This document shows positions 6,784 to 14,567 of a stretch of DNA of 64,000 nucleotides, piece by piece; position 1 is the first letter of the stretch; every line of letters starts with the position of its first letter. The DNA is taken from the NCBI RefSeq assembly GCF_040546765.1, contig NZ_JBEPOK010000001.1:1798001-1862000 (forward strand), given 5' to 3'. The translations under genes were made by a program, and so were the position numbers. This DNA comes from Arthrobacter sp. OAP107 (lineage in GTDB: Bacteria; Actinomycetota; Actinomycetes; Actinomycetales; Micrococcaceae). A model generated the notes under the pieces. It was not told where the DNA came from, did not search any database, and was given only the letters and a program-made list of their open reading frames with translations.

Positions 6784-8625
6784 ATGACGACTCCTGACGA
6801 CCCAACGCCCGTCTTCGACGAGGACTTCGACACCCCCTCGACCAACCCTGTCGCCGACGCCTTCACCGAGGTCATGACGTACTTCGCCGACGGCGGCGAC
6901 ATCGCCCCGCAAAACGAAATAGTCACGCGCGCGACCGAGGTCTACCTCCAGCTGATCGACCCGTCGGACCCGCCGGCACCGCGCCTGCTCGAGAAGCAGC
7001 TGCTCGCGATCGTGAACGGCGTCTCCAAGGCCGAGAACAGCAAGACCAAGGTGGCTGCCGAGAAGCTGCCCCTGGCCCGGCACCTGACCTACTGGCAAGT
7101 GGCGCAAATCCTGTTGAGCCTGCACCACGTGATCCGCATCGCCCCCAGCGCCAAGGACACTGACCGCGAGTACGACCTGCTGGCGATGTACCAGGCCACC
7201 GGCCCGGGCCGCGGCACGTACACCACCAGCGAGGACGACATCCGCACCACGGCACGCCGTTACAACACGCAGCTGACACTCAAGGAGTTCGCCGAGGTCC
7301 TGGCAGTACTCCGCGAGGACAGCCCGCGCCGGCACCAGTGCAGCCACAGAGACCTCATCGCCGTGAACAACGGCGTGTTCCACTACGGCCGCGAGGCCCG
7401 GGACATCCATGAGGGCGGCAAGGCCTTCCACTTCGAACCCAAGTCGCTCGTACCCTTCGACCCGGCACTGGTGTTCCTGGCCAAGTGCCACATCGACTAC
7501 GTCGAAGACCCGGACAACCCGGTGATCGTCCACCCTGTCGACGGCTCGGTCTGGGACATCGAGTCCTGGATCCACGAGCTCTCCGACGAGGAGGGTATCC
7601 CCGAGCTGCTCTGGGAGGTCATCGGCGCGATCATCCGGCCGCACGTCAGCTGGGGCAAGACTGCCTGGTTCTATTCAGAACAGGGCAACAACGGCAAGGG
7701 CACGCTGTGCTCGCTCATGCGCAACCTGTGCGGGCCACGCTCGCACACCTCGATCCCGCTGAGCGACTTCGGCAAGGACTTCGCGCTCGAGCCGCTCGTG
7801 CGCGCCAACGCGATCATCGTCGACGAGAACGACGTGGGCACCTTCATCGACAAAGCGGCCAACCTGAAGGCGATCGTCACCAACGACGTCATCCAGATCA
7901 ACCGGAAGTACCGGATGCCGATCGCCTACCAGTTCTTCGGCTTCATGGTCCAGTGCCTCAACGAGTTCCCGCGCGTGAAGGACAAGTCCGAAAGCTTCTA
8001 CCGCCGGCAGCTGTTCGTACCGTTCAACAAGAGCTTCACCGGCATGGAGCGCAAGTACATCAAGGACGACTACCTCCAGCGCCGCGAGGTCCTGGAGTAC
8101 GCCCTCTGGTACGTGCTCAACCGCGCCGGCGCAGCCGACCCGGGCAACTACTACCAGCTCTCCGAGCCGGTGGCGACCAAGGACGTCCTGGCCGAGTACA
8201 AGGAGGCCAACGACCCCGTGCGCGCCTTCTGGGAAGAGTTCCGCGAGCGGCTGGTGTGGGACCTGGTGCCTTTCACCTTCACCTATGACCTCTACAAGGC
8301 CTGGTTCGCAGACGTCTCGCCCTCGGGGTCGCCGGTGAGCAACAAGCAGTTCATCACGGACCTGGTTGCGATCGTGCGGCCTGACCCGCTGTGGCACTGC
8401 CCGGACAAGAACAAGAAGATCCGCCCCGGCCAGATGATGGCCACCCCCGAGACGACCATCGCCGAGTACGAGCTGAAGAAGTGGATGAACCCGCACTACA
8501 GCGGCTCGGACCCGAAAAAGAAGTCGCAGCCGGTCCTTCAGGCCAACTACCGCGGCCTGCTCCGGCACACCGGTCCCGCCGCCCAGGTGGACGCCGACGA
8601 CGAGGACACCACAGGAGAGGACTGA
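6784..8625 (+). CDS. Phage/plasmid primase-helicase (SF3/D5-type helicase)
   Basis: The protein belongs to the P4/D5-like group that unwinds plasmid or phage origins and may prime synthesis. The superfamily-3 helicase core is clear: Walker A GNNGKGT (301-307, K305), Walker B IIVDEND (D347, E348) and motif C QCLNEFP (N393), with the following Arg-rich FYRRQLF segment. The N-terminal 200 residues show no obvious primase motif. I chose the ATG at 6784 because the TAGAGT box at 6690-6695 would put the transcript start beyond the alternative GTG at 6697. A GAGAAAGAC site also precedes this ATG, as at the UvrD-like gene. It lies directly beside the iterons and is the best candidate origin helicase. 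Confidence 0.88.
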   Translation: MTTPDDPTPVFDEDFDTPSTNPVADAFTEVMTYFADGGDIAPQNEIVTRATEVYLQLIDPSDPPAPRLLEKQLLAIVNGVSKAENSKTKVAAEKLPLARHLTYWQVAQILLSLHHVIRIAPSAKDTDREYDLLAMYQATGPGRGTYTTSEDDIRTTARRYNTQLTLKEFAEVLAVLREDSPRRHQCSHRDLIAVNNGVFHYGREARDIHEGGKAFHFEPKSLVPFDPALVFLAKCHIDYVEDPDNPVIVHPVDGSVWDIESWIHELSDEEGIPELLWEVIGAIIRPHVSWGKTAWFYSEQGNNGKGTLCSLMRNLCGPRSHTSIPLSDFGKDFALEPLVRANAIIVDENDVGTFIDKAANLKAIVTNDVIQINRKYRMPIAYQFFGFMVQCLNEFPRVKDKSESFYRRQLFVPFNKSFTGMERKYIKDDYLQRREVLEYALWYVLNRAGAADPGNYYQLSEPVATKDVLAEYKEANDPVRAFWEEFRERLVWDLVPFTFTYDLYKAWFADVSPSGSPVSNKQFITDLVAIVRPDPLWHCPDKNKKIRPGQMMATPETTIAEYELKKWMNPHYSGSDPKKKSQPVLQANYRGLLRHTGPAAQVDADDEDTTGED

Positions 8626-8632
8626 TCCGACC

Positions 8633-8869
8633 ATGCGCACAATCGCCAGGGCCATCACCGAGCTCGCCCGGGCGGTGACCGACCTCGCCAAGCAACAAGG
8701 CAGGGCGAGCACCGCGCTGGCCGACGTCGCCCGCGAACAGCGGATCACCAACCTGATCGTCCGCTCGCAGATCAGTGCCGACCCGGAGGAGAAGCGGCGG
8801 CTCGTGGCTGAGGCCTCCAGTCGGATGGACGCCCCGCGCCGCCGCTCTCCACACAACCCGATCGACTGA
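8633..8869 (+). CDS. Hypothetical helical protein (78 aa)
   Basis: A short, Ala/Arg-rich and almost wholly helical protein (TIARAITELARAVTDLAKQQ near the N-terminus) with no recognisable family. The ATG lies 8 bases after the primase-helicase stop codon, within a GAGAGGACTG context, so it is probably translated from the same transcript. It could be a small partner of the helicase or polymerase, but nothing proves that. Confidence 0.65.
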   Translation: MRTIARAITELARAVTDLAKQQGRASTALADVAREQRITNLIVRSQISADPEEKRRLVAEASSRMDAPRRRSPHNPID

Positions 8870-8877
8870 AGGACGGA

Positions 8878-9063
8878 TGTGCAGGAGAGGGAGTCTCACC
8901 CGGAAAGGAATGCGCCGACTGCATCGGCCAGCGTGAGCACTTCGGCTACTCCCTGGTGGGAGGTCGATGGGTCCGCGGTGCCCGGCCGGTCCCCGCGCCC
9001 GTCACAAGGAAGAAGCGCCGCCTAAGGCCATCCGCGGCAGCAGCCGGCACCCCGACCAGATAA
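8878..9063 (+). CDS. Possible zinc-ribbon-like small frame without a normal start
   Basis: The frame reads CAGEGVSPGKECADCIGQ and continues about 60 codons with a basic KKRRLRP segment to a stop at about 9063. The pattern looks coding, and the cysteines could form part of a zinc site. There is no ATG, GTG or TTG in frame; CTG at 8866 is the nearest candidate. ATG at 8877 and GTG at 8879 are in other frames. A one-base error or a non-standard start would explain it. Otherwise this gap before the polymerase has no gene. Confidence 0.3.
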   Translation, partial: CAGEGVSPGKECADCIGQREHFGYSLVGGRWVRGARPVPAPVTRKKRRLRPSAAAAGTPTR

Positions 9064-9111
9064 CTGCATACCCCGGCCGTGACGGCCGGTGACGACCGAA
9101 AGGCCAGACCC

Positions 9112-12100
9112 ATGACCACCCAGCGCACCCCCGTCACAGCTGAGACCGCGCTCTTCACGTTCTACGACATCGAATCGCTGTCGAACGTCTTCACGCTGTG
9201 CGCCTACACCCCGCGGCCGGGCCGCGCCGTCCACGACCTGGAGATCTTCTTCCTGGCCGACGACCCGGCGCTGGTCGCCTCCGTCGACCCCCAAGCCCTC
9301 TACGACACCGTGATCCGCTCCAACCCGGGGCTGCCCGCGGTCAGCGTCCAGCTTTGGAACCTCGGCGGCGAACGGGGCAGCCTCCGGCTCGCCGAACTGA
9401 TGGGCCTCTCGAACGCCGACCAGGTGTGCAACCACTCCGACCCAGGCGGGTACCCCGCGGCGCTGCGTCCGGTCTGCGACACAGACCCCGAGTACGACCC
9501 GGCAGTGCATCCGTTCCTTGCTGGCTACAACTCAATGAACTATGACACGACTATGGTCGCGCTCTACCTCAACGAGGCGTTTCCGGCCCCGGGCAGCGGT
9601 CGGCCGTTTCAGCCGACCACGGCCCGTACTCTGCGCGACCACAACGACCAGCTCTTCTCGTCCCAGCACATCGAGTACATGCCTGGCTACCTCGGCTGGG
9701 ACGGGGCGGCTGCGAAGATCCGCCGCGCCATGCTTCACTCGGGCCGGCACCTGGACGTGGCCCGGCTGAACGAACTGCAGTCCAAGGTCAGCCTCAAGCG
9801 CCTGCTCGGGATGCTCGGCCGCCAGATCAAGGAATCCGAGAAGCTCAGCCATGACACGAGCATCGAGGCGGTAGAGGATCTCTATGAGCTGCTGGCCTAC
9901 AACGTCTCGGACTGCCTTGGTCTGGCCCAGCTGTTCCGGCACCCGGCGTACGCGAGCAACTTCGATCTCAAGGCCGCTCTGCTCGCCCAGTTCACCGAAA
10001 CGGTGTTCACCAATAACGGTGCGGTGCGCAAGGACCGGCTGGCAGTCGACTCCTCATCGGCAAAGTTCGTGGGCCGCATCCTCGCACCCTACGCCTCACT
10101 GGATGACATCGAGGCGGTGTCCTTCGTATATCCGCACCCCGAGGTCGCTAAAGAACGCGGGATCGAGCCGGTCAACGTGCTCGACGAGTGTGTGCGCTTC
10201 TTCGAGGAGAACGTCGCGCCCGACCCGGCCACCCACTCCGAAGTGACTGCAGCCCAGCGCGAGGCCCACCGGCAGTTCCTGCAAGTCGTGGCGTACTACC
10301 GCTCGATCGAGGGGCAGAACTTCAACGACTCCGAGGAGTACCGCGACAAGTTCAGCCTTCCGGCCCGGTCTCTGCGCGATGTGCCCAAGACCCCGAACAA
10401 CGTGCCGTATTTCCGGGCGGACGCCTCGCCGTCGTCCTGCTTCGCCACGTTCTCCACCGGCGGCATCCATGGGGCCGAAGCCGACCTGTCGGTGTTCAAC
10501 GCCGAGAAGGTCGAGCACAACGATCAGACCATGATGCTCATCCGGGCAGCGCAGGCCTTCCCGGACGCAAAGGACTTCGTGGCCGAGGCCAAGCGTCAGC
10601 ACGCCATGCTCCGCCTGCCCGACGGCACCTTCGTCGACAAGCGGCTGGTCCTGCTGGGTTCGGACCCGGAGAAGGTCAAGTACCGCAAGCCGAAGAAGGA
10701 CGACCCTGACCAGGCCGGGCAGCTCGCCCGCGCCCAGGCCCAGGTGCCTGACCCGGCGGACCTGTTGACCACCCAGCGGCCCGAGGCGGAGGCGCTGAAC
10801 GTCGTCCTGCCCGACGGCGGTGTCCTGGAAGGCAAGGTGGTACTCGCCAACAGCACGGCCACCAATGCCGCCTACCGCGATGAGCCGGCCAAGAAGAAGC
10901 CGGAGCTGTTCATCGCCAAGGAAGACGGCTCCGACAAGTTGCACCCGAAGTTCGCACGTACCTCGGCTGGCCTGGTGATCCACGAGGACTTCACCAGCTA
11001 CTACCCGAACCTGCTGCGCAACATGCGGGCGTTCTGGAACCCCGAGCTGGGTGAGGACCGCTACGCGAAGATCTTCTTCGACAAAGAGCGCTACGGCCAG
11101 GAGATCAAGGGGCTGAAGAAGCAGCTGGCGCAGCTTCCGGGCGACAGCCCTGAAGCTGCGCGGCTGAAGGCTCAGATCGCCGGGCTCGACGTGCTGCGCA
11201 ACGGCACGAAGCTGATCCTCAACTCGGCCTCGGGCGCAGGCGACGCAAGTCACCGGACGCCGATCCGGATGAACAACCGCATCATCTCGATGCGCATCCT
11301 TGGCCAGTTGTTCAGCTGGCGGATCGGACAGGCCCAGACGCTGGCCGGGGCGCGGATCATCTCCACCAACACCGACGGCCTCTACTCGGTCGTCGGCGGC
11401 GAGAACGGATTCGACGAAGCGACCAACAACCGGGTGCTCGCCGAGCAGCAGGAGGCCATCGGCGTCGACATCGAACCTGAGCTGATGTTCCTCATCAGCA
11501 AGGACTCGAACAACCGCCTGGAGCTGGAGGCCCCGGAACCGGGGCGGTCCGTGGCAGACAGTCCGATCATCGCCGCCGGTGGCGGCACGCTGGCCTGCCA
11601 CGCGGGCCCGACTCCGACGAAGTCGCTGGCCCACCCGGCCGTGATCGACTTCGCCCTGGCCCGCTACCTGCAGACGGTGGCGAGCAGGGGGGAGTCGGCG
11701 ATCGCGGAGCCCTTCGACCTGATGCTGGGCCGGAAGGTGATCGAGGAGGCGGTCCTGGAGGACGACCCGATCCGGTCGCTCCTGTTGTTCCAGAACGTCA
11801 TCGCGGCCTCCCGCGGCTCGATCACCTACCCCTTCTCGGCTGCGCCCATCGACCCCGCCGTGGGTGTGAAGTTCAGCGAGCAGGGTCACGTGACCAACGT
11901 CCGCGACCCACAGGTGCTGCAGATGGTCAACCGGGTGTTCATCGTCCGCGAGGGCACCGAGAACGCCCGGAGCCTGCTCAACGCCGGTGCCTGGAAGGTC
12001 ACCGCGGCCAGCCAGGCCAAGCGCCGCGAGGAGGACATCGGCCGGACCAAGCGCGACCCGGTCGCGCTGGAGGTGCTGCGCCATCACGGCTGGGCCCGCT

Positions 12101-12336
12101 CCCGCGCCGAGGCCAGCATGTCGGACGGGCTCGCCGTGCTCCCAGACGACCAGGACGTCGTGGTGCGGCGCATTAACGCCATCGACCCAACCTGGTCGAT
12201 GGTCGTCGTCAACGACGACCTGCACCAGCTGCCGGCCGACCGGATCGAGCGGCTCATCGCCTCGCTGGACCTGGACACCTACGTCCGGATGCTCGAGGAG
12301 ACGTTCACCAAGAACTGGATGAACGAGGCCGTCTGA
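9112..12336 (+). CDS. Family-B DNA polymerase
   Basis: This 1,074-residue protein is a replicative-type family-B polymerase with proofreading. Exonuclease motif I is FYDIES (D19, E21). Polymerase motif A is DFTSYYPNLLRN (D626) and motif B is KLILNSASGAG (K700, N704). Motif C is STNTDGLYS (N753, D755): the first aspartate of the usual DTD is Asn, but the second, the main metal ligand, is kept. About 75 residues separate motif A from motif B, including a helical LKKQLAQL insert. I saw no clear terminal-protein-priming signature. The ATG at 9112 follows GAAAGG; an upstream GTG is less well supported. A perfect terminator follows. It is the likely replicase of the element. Confidence 0.9.
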   Translation: MTTQRTPVTAETALFTFYDIESLSNVFTLCAYTPRPGRAVHDLEIFFLADDPALVASVDPQALYDTVIRSNPGLPAVSVQLWNLGGERGSLRLAELMGLSNADQVCNHSDPGGYPAALRPVCDTDPEYDPAVHPFLAGYNSMNYDTTMVALYLNEAFPAPGSGRPFQPTTARTLRDHNDQLFSSQHIEYMPGYLGWDGAAAKIRRAMLHSGRHLDVARLNELQSKVSLKRLLGMLGRQIKESEKLSHDTSIEAVEDLYELLAYNVSDCLGLAQLFRHPAYASNFDLKAALLAQFTETVFTNNGAVRKDRLAVDSSSAKFVGRILAPYASLDDIEAVSFVYPHPEVAKERGIEPVNVLDECVRFFEENVAPDPATHSEVTAAQREAHRQFLQVVAYYRSIEGQNFNDSEEYRDKFSLPARSLRDVPKTPNNVPYFRADASPSSCFATFSTGGIHGAEADLSVFNAEKVEHNDQTMMLIRAAQAFPDAKDFVAEAKRQHAMLRLPDGTFVDKRLVLLGSDPEKVKYRKPKKDDPDQAGQLARAQAQVPDPADLLTTQRPEAEALNVVLPDGGVLEGKVVLANSTATNAAYRDEPAKKKPELFIAKEDGSDKLHPKFARTSAGLVIHEDFTSYYPNLLRNMRAFWNPELGEDRYAKIFFDKERYGQEIKGLKKQLAQLPGDSPEAARLKAQIAGLDVLRNGTKLILNSASGAGDASHRTPIRMNNRIISMRILGQLFSWRIGQAQTLAGARIISTNTDGLYSVVGGENGFDEATNNRVLAEQQEAIGVDIEPELMFLISKDSNNRLELEAPEPGRSVADSPIIAAGGGTLACHAGPTPTKSLAHPAVIDFALARYLQTVASRGESAIAEPFDLMLGRKVIEEAVLEDDPIRSLLLFQNVIAASRGSITYPFSAAPIDPAVGVKFSEQGHVTNVRDPQVLQMVNRVFIVREGTENARSLLNAGAWKVTAASQAKRREEDIGRTKRDPVALEVLRHHGWARSRAEASMSDGLAVLPDDQDVVVRRINAIDPTWSMVVVNDDLHQLPADRIERLIASLDLDTYVRMLEETFTKNWMNEAV

Positions 12337-12356
12337 GCCGATCCACCACAACCCGC

Positions 12357-12389
12357 ACAAGGGGGCCGCGCACGCCGCGGCCCCCTTGT
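12357..12389 (+). terminator. Strong terminator after the DNA polymerase
   Basis: ACAAGGGGGCCGCG pairs perfectly with CGCGGCCCCCTTGT around a short loop, ending the replication operon. Confidence 0.85.
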
Positions 12390-12401
12390 TCAACTCTGCG
12401 C

Positions 12402-12416
12402 ACCATTGCGAATGGT
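12402..12416 (+). promoter_or_regulatory. ACCATT-CGC-type palindrome upstream of the wHTH gene
   Basis: ACCATT-GCG-AATGGT is an inverted repeat about 85 bases before the winged-helix gene. It is followed by an AT-rich stretch (ATCATTAACTTCGAGTCATAATTGAGT) that may hold the promoter. It resembles the CACCATTTGCG sequence at 33084 and GACCATTGCG at 48709. Confidence 0.4.
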
Positions 12417-12499
12417 TCCGCACAGATCATTAACTTCGAGTCATAATTGAGTACGAAAGGCAATTCGGACTCGACGCGACACGACCACGAGAGGCCATC

Positions 12500-12949
12500 A
12501 TGTCCCAGTCAACACTCCCTGTCCGCTCCACTGACCCGGAGACCTCCTACGCCGCCGCCGTGAAGGCCGCGCTCGGCGCATCCCGCGTCCGTCCCATCGT
12601 GCTCGACATCGTCCGCGAGAAGGGCCCGCTCACCCACGACGAGCTCATCGCCGCTTACCACGACCGCGTCGTCACCAGCCTCGGCGAGGTGCCGCGCTCC
12701 TCGGACTCCGGCATCCGCACCCGGCTCAAGGAGCTCGCCCACCAGGGCCTGGTGACCGTCGCCGACATCGACGGCTTCTCCAACTACGGCAATGCGGCCA
12801 AGCGCTGGGTCGTGGTCGACCCTGACGACCCGAGCTTCGTCTACGACCCGGACGCCATCGCTGCCTACATCGACGACGAGGACATCGTCGGCTTCGGGCA
12901 CTTCCTTGACGGCGACGCCTCCGACGCTGCCGGGACCGACGAGGACTGA
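12500..12949 (+). CDS. Phage-type winged-helix DNA-binding protein
   Basis: The 149-residue protein begins RSTDPETSYAAA, a motif common at the N-terminus of phage winged-helix proteins. A helix-turn-helix-like region follows (LDIVREKGPLTHDELIAAY, then SSDSGIRTRLKELAHQGLV, about residues 35-90), ending in a basic wing. The tail is very acidic. A GAGAGGCC site precedes the ATG. It heads a long one-directional block of small phage-type genes and may regulate it; this role is inferred from position. Confidence 0.75.
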   Translation: MSQSTLPVRSTDPETSYAAAVKAALGASRVRPIVLDIVREKGPLTHDELIAAYHDRVVTSLGEVPRSSDSGIRTRLKELAHQGLVTVADIDGFSNYGNAAKRWVVVDPDDPSFVYDPDAIAAYIDDEDIVGFGHFLDGDASDAAGTDED

Positions 12950-12955
12950 GCCCCC

Positions 12956-13285
12956 ATGCCGAGGAAGAAGAACCAGCGGGAGAAGGCCGTCGAGCAGTAC
13001 CTGCTCACGCAGTGCCGCCGGCACGGTCTGTTCTGCCTGAAGTTTGTGTCCCCGGCCCGCGGGGGCGTCCCCGACCGAATCGTCCTCACGCCCACCGGCA
13101 CGGTCTTCGTCGAGGTCAAGCGACCCGGCGGAGACCTCGAGAAGCGCCAGCGCGTCATGCACGCCAAGATGCGCCGTTTCGGTGCCGAGATCCACGTCGT
13201 GGATGACGAGCAGGCCGTCGACGCCTTCGTCACCCACGTGCTCGGTTACCGCCGGATCGAGAGCCAGCAGAAAGCAGCATCATGA
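12956..13285 (+). CDS. VRR-NUC domain nuclease
   Basis: VRR-NUC proteins are PD-(D/E)XK-type nucleases found alone in phages and as the FAN1 nuclease domain. This 109-residue stand-alone copy has the conserved pattern. It has an N-terminal EKAVEQYLL helix, GGVPDRIVLTPTGTVFVEVKRPGG (metal-binding D and the E-V-K catalytic set, about residues 38-61), then QRVMHAKMRRFGAEIHVVD. The ATG lies 7 bases after the previous stop. The gene overlaps the next one by 4 bases (ATGA). It probably cuts branched or flap DNA during replication or recombination. Confidence 0.88.
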   Translation: MPRKKNQREKAVEQYLLTQCRRHGLFCLKFVSPARGGVPDRIVLTPTGTVFVEVKRPGGDLEKRQRVMHAKMRRFGAEIHVVDDEQAVDAFVTHVLGYRRIESQQKAAS

Positions 13286-13701
13286 CCGCAACAGCCACGG
13301 CCGCGGGCCCGGAGACAACCGCCCGCGACTACGAAACGAAAGACTCGGGATCACGCAGGGTCACCGCCTCCGGCATGCAGCGCGAGGTGAAGACAGGCCA
13401 GCCCCGCTTCGACCTGCTCGTACCCCTTCAGGTGCCCTACCAGGACCAGCTGCTCACAAGGACGGCCGCGCTCGTGGAGCGTGGAGCGCGCAAGTACGAC
13501 TCGCGCGACTGGGAGCAGGCCAGCACTGCCGCAGAGATGGAGGAGTTCCGCGCCAGCGCCTTCCGCCACTTCATGCAGTGGATGTGCCGCGAAGACGATG
13601 AGGACCACGCGGCTGCCGTGGTGTTCAACCTCCTGGCCGCGGAAAGCACCCGGACGGTGATCGCCCGCGGTGACGCCGGAACCCCGGAGGCCGCCCGATG
13701 A
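13282..13701 (+). CDS. DUF5664-type (dATP/dGTP diphosphohydrolase-like) phage protein
   Basis: The 139-residue protein has the signature of a helical, MazG-like phage family: GQPRFDLL, GARKYDSRDWEQA, then RHFMQWMCREDDEDHAAAVVFNLLA. In the family the glutamate/aspartate-rich helices are thought to bind metal and nucleotide, and it is annotated as a dATP/dGTP diphosphohydrolase. That would adjust nucleotide pools. Activity here is inferred from the family only. It overlaps both neighbours by 4 bases, indicating translational coupling. Confidence 0.78.
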   Translation: MTATATAAGPETTARDYETKDSGSRRVTASGMQREVKTGQPRFDLLVPLQVPYQDQLLTRTAALVERGARKYDSRDWEQASTAAEMEEFRASAFRHFMQWMCREDDEDHAAAVVFNLLAAESTRTVIARGDAGTPEAAR

Positions 13702-14528
13702 GCGGCCGCGTCACCAAGGGCAACGGCCAGGCAACCTCGGCCTTCCGCCAGCTCACCCGGGCCGACCTGGGCACCTTCGATCGCGAGGCCACGGAGCTCG
13801 TGCTCGAAGCGATGCGGGCCGGCTGCGTTGGGCGTGTCTCGTCCCGGGGCCACGCCATTCTGCGCAACAACGCCGGCGGATCCGTCTCGGTGCCGCGCAA
13901 CATGACCTCACCCAACCGCACGGCGCAGAACGCCCGTGCCGACATGAAACGGCTGCTCGGCGGGCACCGGGCCGACCATGCAGTATCCGCCGCAGACCGC
14001 AGGCCACGCGGGAAACGGCAGATGACCGTCGCGGTGGCCTTCGTTGAGCACCCAGCCGCCTTCTCCCGCTGGTTCGACGCCCAGCCCGAGGGCCTGCCTG
14101 CGGACCAGCTCATCGAGGTCTCGTTCGACGGGGCCGGGGAGCCGGCCTTCCAGGCCGTGCCCGTCGACGCGCCCGCACAGCCCGATGCACCGGAACAAGA
14201 CCAGCCGGGGCCCGCGACGGCCCGGCCCACCCGCCGCCGGGGACACCTGATGATCGCGCCCGAGCCCGGGCAGGAAGCAGAGGACGACATGACCGCCGAG
14301 GCCAAGGAAGATCTGCCGCTTGCGACACGCATACCCGATTCGGCCGTCGGGGATGCCTCTGCCGAAGCGGTGCTTGAGCGCGTACGCACCGCACTGGGTG
14401 AAGACCCGCGTGTCACCGCCCTGCAGCGCAGGATCGTCGGGCTGGAGGCAGAGCTCGCCGCCCAGACACGCCGGGCCGATGACGCCGAGGTCCGCCTGGG
14501 CCTTATCCGCGAGGCATTCCATGCCTGA
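13698..14528 (+). CDS. Hypothetical protein with HicA-like N-terminal segment
   Basis: The first 100 residues include GCVGRVSSRGHAILRNNAGG followed by SVSVPRNM and a helix. This resembles the small RNA-binding fold of HicA-type toxins, though no catalytic histidine stands where HicA has it. The middle is Pro/Gln/Asp-rich and disordered-looking. The last 70 residues form a predicted coiled coil (RIVGLEAELAAQTRRADDAEVRL). No known full-length family is recognised. It overlaps the DUF5664 gene by 4 bases, so it belongs to the same operon. Confidence 0.68.
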   Translation: MSGRVTKGNGQATSAFRQLTRADLGTFDREATELVLEAMRAGCVGRVSSRGHAILRNNAGGSVSVPRNMTSPNRTAQNARADMKRLLGGHRADHAVSAADRRPRGKRQMTVAVAFVEHPAAFSRWFDAQPEGLPADQLIEVSFDGAGEPAFQAVPVDAPAQPDAPEQDQPGPATARPTRRRGHLMIAPEPGQEAEDDMTAEAKEDLPLATRIPDSAVGDASAEAVLERVRTALGEDPRVTALQRRIVGLEAELAAQTRRADDAEVRLGLIREAFHA

Positions 14529-14567
14529 TCCCGACTACCGACAACCCACGAGAGGAGGCCGCACACC

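Noticed and set aside
10096..12423. A 775-codon minus-strand frame opposite the DNA polymerase
   Set aside because: Low-information antisense frame that even covers the polymerase terminator.
13698..14528. HicA toxin gene
   Set aside because: Only the first part resembles the fold, the catalytic histidine is not in place, and no HicB-like partner is adjacent.
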